A stretch of 23,949 nucleotides of DNA from Parietichytrium sp. I65-24A (taxonomy: Eukaryota > Sar > Bigyra > Thraustochytrida > Thraustochytriidae): contig BLSF01000152.1 of the NCBI GenBank assembly GCA_012862575.1, forward strand, positions 1-23,949, in the 5' to 3' direction. Positions 18,623 to 23,949 of the stretch are shown here, in pieces. The notes beneath the pieces are model-generated. The model saw only the letters and a program-made list of their open reading frames with translations, searched no databases and had not been told where the DNA came from. Both the position numbers and the translations under genes were made by a program. The first letter of the stretch is position 1; each line of letters starts with the position of its first letter.

Positions 18623-19204
18623 ATGGTGGCTTGCAGACAAATAGTGGGAGCACTGACACTCTCTCTCGGAGCTCTGAGTGTTGAGATGGCGCAAGCTGTG
18701 CAGATGAAGAGTAGTCAGCTCTCGTTAAGCGGTGATCACGCGCACCTCGTCACCGACGCCTCGTCCATCCTTTGTGATGCAATCAACAAAAACGTAGCTG
18801 AGGACGTTGCTTTCACTGGCACTGGCAGTATGTCAGGCTGCTCCTTCAAAGGTTCCCTCTCGCGACAGAGTGAAAGCACTCTCTCCTTCGGGCCGGAGAC
18901 GGTGGTAAACAGTTGCTTGCTGATCCCGACCCCGGTTGTACCAGGGCTCTCGAATGTTTCATGGGCAATCGGTAATACGCAAGGTTATTGTGCATTTGCC
19001 TCATTGGAACAAGGTGGCGATGCGCCAATAACTATCGAGACGCCTCGCGCGTTCTCCATGAACGACATCAGCATCGAAGCAACCACAGGACCAGCGTACA
19101 CAATGAGCCTCAGTGTTTCCGCGCCTTCTGTCGCTGCGTCACCACCACTTGCCCCATTCATGCTCTGCGTGACTTTAGTCTGGGCTTTCATGTTTTCACC
19201 GTGA
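18623..19204 (+). CDS. Small secreted surface protein; paralogue of the 17220-17972 gene
   Basis: 193 residues from the ATG at 18623 (an in-frame upstream TTG is not a likely start). The signal peptide is ACRQIVGALTLSLGALSVEM followed by AQA. The domain has four Cys in the order LC, then GC, then SC, then GYCAF, matching the neighbour's C, GC, C, GRCAF. TTGPAYTMSLSVSA corresponds to the neighbour's ATGSAYRVSYNLAV. There is no long Pro stalk; the C-terminus is hydrophobic (PFMLCVTLVWAFMF), as for GPI anchoring. AATAAA follows at 19233-19238, within 35 bases of the stop. The pair probably arose by inverted duplication and diverged strongly. Function unknown. Confidence 0.72.
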   Translation: MVACRQIVGALTLSLGALSVEMAQAVQMKSSQLSLSGDHAHLVTDASSILCDAINKNVAEDVAFTGTGSMSGCSFKGSLSRQSESTLSFGPETVVNSCLLIPTPVVPGLSNVSWAIGNTQGYCAFASLEQGGDAPITIETPRAFSMNDISIEATTGPAYTMSLSVSAPSVAASPPLAPFMLCVTLVWAFMFSP

Positions 19205-19206
19205 GG

Positions 19207-19745
19207 CCACTAACCTCTACCCGTGCCGTATCAATAAATCTTGCTTCAAACACCATCAACTTTAAAAGCCTGAACTGTTCTCGTTTTGCTTTGTTATCAA
19301 CGTAAGGGACCTACACAACAATTAGAATTATTTATGAATACAAGTTCGCAGAGAATCCGGGTATCAGGGCCGACATCACAGGGTATCTTGAAAAGACTGT
19401 TGGAGAAACGGGAAAAAAAATATATTAGTATGCAAAACATCATAATAATTGTCCCTACTGCTGAGGAAGAGTTTGCTCTCATCTTCGGCTGCCATTTCAT
19501 ACTCATTGGTCGCAACACATTTTTGTTGTTTCGCTTTCGGTATCTCCGTTCAAAGCGATGGTGGCGATGGTGTGCTGGGGCAGTGGCTTGAAGATGAGTC
19601 AGGAAAGTTTNTCCACGAACCTCTACCCGTGCCGCATCAATAAATCTTGATTCAAACTCCATCAATATCAATAAATCTGATTCAAACTCCAGCAACTTAA
19701 AAAGCCTGAACTGTTCTCGTTCTGCTTTGTTATCAACGTACGGGA
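19207..19745. repeat. Duplicated 3' flank (two direct copies) with an N at the junction
   Basis: About 105 bases just after the 18623 gene's stop (19207-19313; CTCTACCCGTGCCG, then AAAAGCCTGAACTGTTCTCG, then TTATCAACGTA) recur at 19613-19745. The second copy carries an extra 33-bp tandem duplication around ATCAATAAATC. The only ambiguous base of the window, N at 19611, sits two bases before the second copy. The roughly 300 bases in between show no gene. Confidence 0.75.
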
Positions 19746-20044
19746 CCAAAACAAGTGCAAAAACCTGAAATCACTCATTCTTCAGCAAAATATATCACTC
19801 ATTCTTCAGCAAAATAGTTTGACGAGCGAACAAGTTGCAACACTCGTGGGAACCAAAATTGAGCAACTCGTCCTTTTCGACGAGGTTGCCTAAGGCACGA
19901 CGCGAATGGCTCCTTTTCATAAATAAATCAAATCATTTCATTCATTCCAAAATTTTAAATTTATAACCAATATCCATCAGTGAGGCCAGACAATAATGAC
20001 ATCATTATGTGACGTAAGGTTCTATAGATGCGACTCGATGAGTG
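19746..20044. other. Intergenic region before the recombinase-like unit
   Basis: No gene. It holds a tandem pair of a 24-bp unit (TCACTCATTCTTCAGCAAAA, about 19770-19817), AATAAA-type motifs at about 19921, and an imperfect palindrome ATAATGACATCATTAT near 19996, close to the next palindromic element. Confidence 0.6.
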
Positions 20045-20107
20045 TGAAACCACCAGTGCCGTAAGGATGGTTCAATGCAACCAAGGGTGACGGCAAAGAT
20101 GGTTTGA
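20045..20107. repeat. Palindromic element copy F (63 nt)
   Basis: The arms are TGAAACCACCAGTGCCGT at the left and TGACGGCAAAGATGGTTTGA at the right, with TTCAATGCAACC at the centre. It shares outer and inner arm sequence with copy G, and lies 225 bp upstream of the recombinase-like gene. Confidence 0.7.
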
Positions 20108-20332
20108 CTGATTGAATCCTTCATTCATTTATTCGTTCGTCGAAAAGATAAATCATTCCAGACGCAAAAATCCGTTGTAAACTAATGCAGCGCAGACAGC
20201 GCAGCGCAACGGACAAGAAGCAAACTACTCCAGACCAGTCCACTCCACTCCAGACCAGACCAGACCCGCAATTGCAAACCGCGCTCAAGCAAAGCGAAGC
20301 AAACCTACGTCACGTCACGCCACGTCAACACA

Positions 20333-22051
20333 ATGGATGACGAGGAGCTTTTCTTTGAGTTTGATGCCACCATATGCGAATCCAATGTTGCCTCACCAGA
20401 CAACGACGACCTGGACTGGGATGAATTGATGCATTTTGCTTCTTCTTCTTCTTCTGATGATGATGTCCTGAGCGATGAAATTCTTCAAAAAAAAGAGCTG
20501 GTATCGCCGCAACCGCAATCGCAACCGCAGCCGCAGCCTCATCTCATCGTCATCGTCAAAACCCCCGGTGATGTGCCTCAGGTCGTTCAATTCAAGGCGC
20601 AAGACGTGAGAATCAAAAAGTTTCTAAAAGCCATGTCCGAGCAATGCGACTTTGTAGGCGGCGATGGCAAAATGTTTATCGATTACTTTCAGTCAACATT
20701 GCGAGCAAAGGTGAATCATGACACTGTGAGTGCATTCACGTCCAATTACATTGTCGAGTTTAGTGACTATCAGCGAAGGAAGCAGAACGCAACTGGTGGG
20801 ACGATGACTCGTCGATTGAAGGAAGCGTTTGATCGCTGGAAGATTCCATACGATGAGAACAAGGTCAATGTCGTCGTTCGCGAACTTTTGCGTGAAGAGC
20901 ATCAGTCCCAGTCCCCACTAAAACAACGAAAACTGATGGGTGATAGCACGTTTGTGAATGAAGTGGAAAAATTCGAGCACTGCTTGCGCAAATTGATCAA
21001 GTTCCTAGGATCCACCAGTGCGTCCATGATGAAAAAACAATGCAGTGCTGTAGTAGATCATTTCAAATGCTCAAAACGATCCAATTTAGTGGAAAGTTTG
21101 ACCAAAATGATGACATTGGATGATTTGTTACTGACCAAGTATATGATGGCATTGAGGGCAATGGTTGCCATTTCGTCAGTGACAGGTCTTCGACTTTTAG
21201 CGTACAATCGGATGCGAATCGCTGATTTCAAGCTTTCTAGCAACAAGGACGGGCTTATCATCTCTTACAAGGATTCAGCGACGGCGACGACACTTTATTG
21301 CAAACTAGTGAGGCATAAGGATCCCCAAGTTGATGCGATCGTTTGTCTGTCACAGTACATTTCATTTCTTCAACAGCATTCAGACGCACAAGTGGTGCAG
21401 CAGCCAAGTCCAACAACCAGAAGATGGTTCAAAAACAACATTCGTGATATTGGGTTTCCTGAATTGCTTTTTATTACAAGCGATCAGCACCTGTGTAGTG
21501 AGATGACCTGGTTGAGAGATTTTAATGGCCTACTGATCGCAGCTGCTTTTGCCACCGGGGATTCGGAGCTCTTCCAAAAGAGTAACAAGAAATTCCATCA
21601 AATTCGCTGGTATTGTAATGCTATGCTTACTATCCGCGGCACATTGGAATCTGAGCGAGAACTTTTACTGGGAGAGCTACCCAAACCATTACATGAAGTA
21701 GAGGCCAATAAAGCGTGTTTCATTGCAGTCCAGCGTTTGAACAGGTTATCGTCTTCCTCTACGGCTGGCGGCGAAAAAATTGAGGATGAGCCAAGTATCT
21801 GGGAGAGAGTGCCAACTGATTGTGACTATTATCCCGGGCAAATCGATGCCATCTGCTTCATTGCGGAAGAAGAATCAGTCGAGCCAGAACAGAAGAAGTA
21901 CCATCGCGAATTAAAGGATGAAATCCGCGAGCTGGAAAGCAGGTATCGAGAGACGAGCGATGAAGTCAATAAACTCAAGCGAACGATGGAGTTTCTGGAA
22001 GTGGAGATGGCACTGAAGCGTTCGAAAATAAATTCGTTGAGATGCACGTAA
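20333..22051 (+). CDS. Tyrosine-recombinase-like protein with coiled-coil tail
   Basis: 572 residues. The N-terminus is acidic and Ser-rich (DLDWDELMHFASSSSSDDD), followed by a Gln/Pro run and a predicted core-binding region (about 90-250). The catalytic-like domain shows ALRAMVAISSVTGLRLLAYN (Arg287, as in the TGLRxxE box), a strand-hairpin DGLIISYKDS with a candidate Lys, and FHQIRWYCNAML (His422, Arg425, the HxxR box). RGTLESERELLLGE follows, aligning with the xxLLGH box. A tyrosine nucleophile would be expected near 457-462, but the sequence there is EANKACFI. The C-terminus (about 520-568) is a coiled coil. YR proteins cut and rejoin DNA at paired sites; Cryptons and some viruses carry them in eukaryotes. 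Without the Tyr it may be a non-catalytic DNA-binding derivative. The gene is followed 34 bp later by palindromic copy G and its own truncated duplicate. Confidence 0.6.
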   Translation: MDDEELFFEFDATICESNVASPDNDDLDWDELMHFASSSSSDDDVLSDEILQKKELVSPQPQSQPQPQPHLIVIVKTPGDVPQVVQFKAQDVRIKKFLKAMSEQCDFVGGDGKMFIDYFQSTLRAKVNHDTVSAFTSNYIVEFSDYQRRKQNATGGTMTRRLKEAFDRWKIPYDENKVNVVVRELLREEHQSQSPLKQRKLMGDSTFVNEVEKFEHCLRKLIKFLGSTSASMMKKQCSAVVDHFKCSKRSNLVESLTKMMTLDDLLLTKYMMALRAMVAISSVTGLRLLAYNRMRIADFKLSSNKDGLIISYKDSATATTLYCKLVRHKDPQVDAIVCLSQYISFLQQHSDAQVVQQPSPTTRRWFKNNIRDIGFPELLFITSDQHLCSEMTWLRDFNGLLIAAAFATGDSELFQKSNKKFHQIRWYCNAMLTIRGTLESERELLLGELPKPLHEVEANKACFIAVQRLNRLSSSSTAGGEKIEDEPSIWERVPTDCDYYPGQIDAICFIAEEESVEPEQKKYHRELKDEIRELESRYRETSDEVNKLKRTMEFLEVEMALKRSKINSLRCT

Positions 22052-22083
22052 TGAATTACTAATGAATTTTATGAATGACTAGA

Positions 22084-22148
22084 TGAAACCACTAGTGCCG
22101 TCACCAATTGGTTTTGCAAAAGCAACAGTGACGGCATGGGTGGTTTCA
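22084..22148. repeat. Palindromic element copy G (65 nt)
   Basis: TGAAACCACTAGTGCCGTCA at the left pairs with TGACGGCATGGGTGGTTTCA at the right with 3 mismatches in the first 21 positions (counting the adjoining C/G); the loop centre is TTTTGCAAAAGC. The left arm matches the arm of copy A (TGGAATCACTAGTGTCGCCA) at 16 of 20 positions, all four differences being transitions. It begins 33 bases past the recombinase-like stop and ends 108 bases before the truncated paralogue. Confidence 0.75.
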
Positions 22149-22175
22149 AACTTCCTTCCTTCCTTCCTTCCTTCC
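22149..22175. repeat. (CTTC)n microsatellite
   Basis: About five CTTC units directly follow palindromic copy G, in the 5' region of the truncated paralogue. The first unit of the duplication lacks this run. Confidence 0.8.
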
Positions 22176-22255
22176 CAACCGCAACCGCAACCGCATCAGA
22201 CCCGCAACTGCGCTGTGCGACCAAGCAAGCAAAGCAAAGTAAAGCAAAGCAAGCG

Positions 22256-22642
22256 ATGGAGCTATTCTTTGATGTCACGCACAAGTCCGGAGTCTCTCCG
22301 GCCGACATCGACTGGGATGAACTGATGCGTTGTTCTTCTTCTTCTTCTTCGGATGTTGTTGAAGTGACGAATGAAGCGCATGAACAACAACCTCCGTTGT
22401 CACCAGCACAAGTTGAAGCACCGACGCAACAGCAAATTCGTATCATGATCGTAAAAAACTCTGGTGACGATCGCGATGATATCGGAGATGTCGAATTTAG
22501 TAACAATGCCATTGTTCAGTCATTCCTTGTGAAAAATGGCGGCTCCCTCTACCGCTTGACATGCTGTTCACAAGGCGGCACATTTCGGGATACGTTCTCA
22601 CCAGGTGCGAGAAGGCAATACCATGAACAGCATGAGTCATGA
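22256..22642 (+). pseudogene. Truncated tandem paralogue of the recombinase-like gene
   Basis: From the ATG at 22256, 128 residues. The first 85 or so parallel the N-terminus of the 20333 gene: MELFF.V versus DEELFFEF, DIDWDELMRCSSSSSSD versus DLDWDELMHFASSSSSD, then IRIMIVKNSGD versus LIVIVKTPGD and VEFSNNAIVQSFL versus VQFKAQDVRIKKFL. The 5' flanks are also related (CAGACCCGCAA, AAGCAAAGCGAAGC-type runs). Similarity stops at about 22500-22530; the remaining residues (LYRLTCCSQGGTFRD and on) are unlike the parent, and the YR core is absent. The break coincides with the antisense ORF 22497-22973. It may still make a short protein carrying only the acidic N-terminal module. Confidence 0.65.
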
Positions 22643-22973
22643 ACTCCTCCTCCTCTTGAGAGAGAATTTGAGAACCAATTCCAATCTCCAAGCCAGTGTC
22701 GCTATTCTCCAGCTCTTTTACGCCCCTCGTACTCGCTTCTTGCATTATACCATCTTTGGCAGTTGCTTTCATTCGACGGCACTTTTTGTGATACCTCCTT
22801 TTTAACGAGACTCTCTCCTCTGCTGGTAAACAGTTGACGCGACAATACAACTCAGCATCCGCTCCTTGTAATTCCTTCAACGAGACACCCTGAAGAGCAT
22901 AGGACAATAATTCAACCTCCTCCTCTGGAGAGAGAGACCGTGACCCAATCTCATCAGTGCATGTACTTGCCAT
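22497..22973 (-). CDS. Unknown protein with an internal domain duplication (probably 3'-truncated)
   Basis: 158 residues starting MASTCTDEIGSRSLSPEEEV. Two copies of a roughly 45-residue unit are present: GSRSLSPEEEVELLSYALQG...YCRVN (10-47) and GSQILSQEEEEFMTHAVHG...MCRLVN (100-136). A basic stretch follows the first (LKRRYHKKCRRMK). The second copy loses its counterpart of that basic tail and ends in SSGRGSRHFSQG, so the gene was probably cut at about 22500-22565, the same place where the plus-strand paralogue stops matching. The unit (acidic EEE, small helix, hydrophobic Leu/Val positions) looks like a small helical domain; no family is recognised. A Ser/Thr-poor basic linker suggests DNA or RNA contact as one guess. 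Confidence 0.5.
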   Translation of the reverse strand: MASTCTDEIGSRSLSPEEEVELLSYALQGVSLKELQGADAELYCRVNCLPAEERVSLKRRYHKKCRRMKATAKDGIMQEASTRGVKELENSDTGLEIGIGSQILSQEEEEFMTHAVHGIAFSHLVRTYPEMCRLVNSMSSGRGSRHFSQGMTEQWHCY

Positions 22974-23077
22974 CGTTCTGGGACTGTCTCACCTGATTGC
23001 GGCATTTCGCTCTTTTGTTTGCTCTCCGGTCCTCACCTCACCCAACTGTCAATATTAATTTTTTTTTTTAATTCCAT

Positions 23078-23221
23078 CAGAGCTGGGGACTCATGTTATA
23101 GAAACGCCTAAGACTGCTAACTTAAAGTCTAACTATTAGATTATGGACCAAAGCTGGGTACGAACTTCATGTTGTTCGTTGAGATCGGTGATCCCATAGT
23201 GACACTGTCTAGTAAAAACCC
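23078..23221 (+). repeat. SINE-like repeat, copy 1 (5'-truncated)
   Basis: It begins CAGAGCTGGGGACTC and runs through ATAGAAACGCCTAAG, TTAAAGTCTAACTATTAGAT and ACTTCATGTTGTTCGTTGAG to TCTAGTAAAAACCC. It is near-identical in order and sequence to 23340-23504, with small indels. The tRNA-like head present in copy 2 is missing and a T-rich stretch precedes it. Confidence 0.75.
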
Positions 23222-23260
23222 ATATTATTCCATTGATTGTAGTAATGTAGTAATAGCATT

Positions 23261-23504
23261 GAATAGAGCATCTTACTCAAGTCTTGGATATAAGGACTGA
23301 CTTAAAGTCACACCCCAATGCCCTGGGTTCGAAACCAGTCAGAGCTGGGGACTTGGAAAATAAAAAGACTCATGGTATAGAAACGCCTAAGTCTGGTCCT
23401 ATAACCTAACTTAAAGTCTAACTATTAGATTAGGGACCAAAACTGGGTATGAACTTCATGTTGTTCGTTGAGATCGGTGACCCCTATCTAGTGAAAACCC
23501 TGAT
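23261..23504 (+). repeat. tRNA-derived SINE-like repeat, copy 2 (with head)
   Basis: The head carries an A-box-like TAGAGCATCT (23264-23273) and a B-box-like GGGTTCGAAACC (23325-23336) within a perfect stem CTGG/CCAG around the T loop. The body repeats copy 1 from 23340 (AGAGCTGGGGACT to CTAGTGAAAACCC). This is the architecture of a tRNA-derived SINE transcribed by RNA polymerase III; no tail poly(A) is visible. It ends about 64 bp before the next gene's ATG. Confidence 0.65.
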
Positions 23505-23567
23505 TGCTATATACATATATACTTGTAGTGGCACTACTAGTAAATATAGAAAACTCACACACACACA

Positions 23568-23949
23568 ATGGAAGCATACAAGACCAACATTCCACCACCC
23601 AAACAGGACGGAGTTGCTCTTTTGATCATCGATCCTCAGAACGATTTTCATGATGGTGGCGAACTCGCTGTACCAGGCGCGGATAAGGATGCTAAAATGA
23701 TTGCCGAATTCATTGCAGAAACTGGAAGTGATATCGATGATATTTACGTGACACTCGATTCGCACATGAGATATCACATTGCACATCCGCTGTTTTGGAA
23801 GAGAACAGTACCTAGTAATTTAACGAACAGCGACGCAATCGATACTTTCTGTGAAATCACCCTCACAGGTGGTGATTCATTCCAGGCAACAACAATAATC
23901 GGAGGCAAGTCGTACTCTTGTACTCCACGCAGAAAAGAAGACAAGGAAT
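23568..23949 (+). CDS. Nicotinamidase/isochorismatase-family hydrolase (5' part, runs off window)
   Basis: The ATG at 23568 opens 127 codons without a stop to the window end. LLIIDPQNDF (Asp22) matches the catalytic-Asp strand of the family, and VTLDSHMRYHIAHPLFW supplies the D64-x-H66...H70/H73 metal-site pattern of nicotinamidases (cf. TxDxHxxxH). The catalytic Cys and Lys would lie past the window edge. Nicotinamidases convert nicotinamide to nicotinate in NAD salvage; other family members act on isochorismate or related amides. The (AC)n run just before the ATG and the SINE-like repeat close upstream form its 5' region. Family call strong, substrate unproven. Confidence 0.8.
   Translation, partial: MEAYKTNIPPPKQDGVALLIIDPQNDFHDGGELAVPGADKDAKMIAEFIAETGSDIDDIYVTLDSHMRYHIAHPLFWKRTVPSNLTNSDAIDTFCEITLTGGDSFQATTIIGGKSYSCTPRRKEDKE

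Noticed and set aside
19297-19749. 150-residue minus ORF across the duplicated flank
   Set aside because: Spans the N and two repeat copies; no protein-like pattern.
23261-23340. Functional tRNA gene
   Set aside because: A and B boxes are visible but no full cloverleaf or acceptor stem forms, and the sequence continues into a repeated SINE-like body.
23484-23786. 100-residue minus ORF over the hydrolase start
   Set aside because: Antisense to a clear nicotinamidase-family frame.

Overview
The window looks like nuclear DNA from a unicellular eukaryote. It has long intergenic gaps, AATAAA-type poly(A) motifs, microsatellites, tRNA-derived (SINE-like) repeats, secreted proteins with Pro/Thr/Ser stalks, and no bacterial operon layout. 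The low-complexity PTxxPS stalk and the possible herpesvirus/mirusvirus-type packaging gene would fit a stramenopile or labyrinthulomycete protist, but that assignment is inference.

Left end (1-2775): a compact, virus-like pair. An intact large-terminase (TerL) gene on the minus strand diverges, across 71 bp, from a small four-helix membrane protein gene. A 20-bp perfect palindrome covers the TerL start codon. The pair lies between two inverted copies of a roughly 62-nt palindromic element; the left copy is cut by the window edge. The two copies match at 42 of 51 ungapped positions.

2434-5979: no gene. The stretch holds a duplicated tRNA-like repeat, a roughly 120-bp tandem array and many decayed relatives of it, another palindromic element and a long T run.

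5980-13300: one large secreted, Cys-rich mosaic protein on the minus strand, then about 4 kb of dispersed repeats, hairpins and a possible eroded coding relic.

13344-19204: host-like accessory genes. These are an unknown protein broken by a one-base frame change, a predicted membrane-tethered PD-(D/E)XK nuclease-like protein, and two divergent head-to-head paralogues for small secreted four-Cys proteins with hydrophobic C-termini. A duplicated 3' flank with a single N at its junction follows.

20045-22973: two tandem units, each a palindromic element followed by a gene. The first gene is a full-length protein with a tyrosine-recombinase-like core (TGLR, HxxR) and a C-terminal coiled coil, but no tyrosine at the expected nucleophile position. 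The second unit keeps only the gene's 5' end, broken where it meets an antisense ORF that itself carries a duplicated domain.

23078-23949: two copies of a tRNA-headed SINE-like repeat and the 5' end of a nicotinamidase/isochorismatase-family hydrolase that runs off the window.

The main candidate for something new is the palindromic element family. Related hairpins recur at seven loci. They bracket the terminase cassette and precede both recombinase-like units, which suggests, without proving, a mobilisation or integration system linking a virus-derived packaging gene to a YR-like protein.
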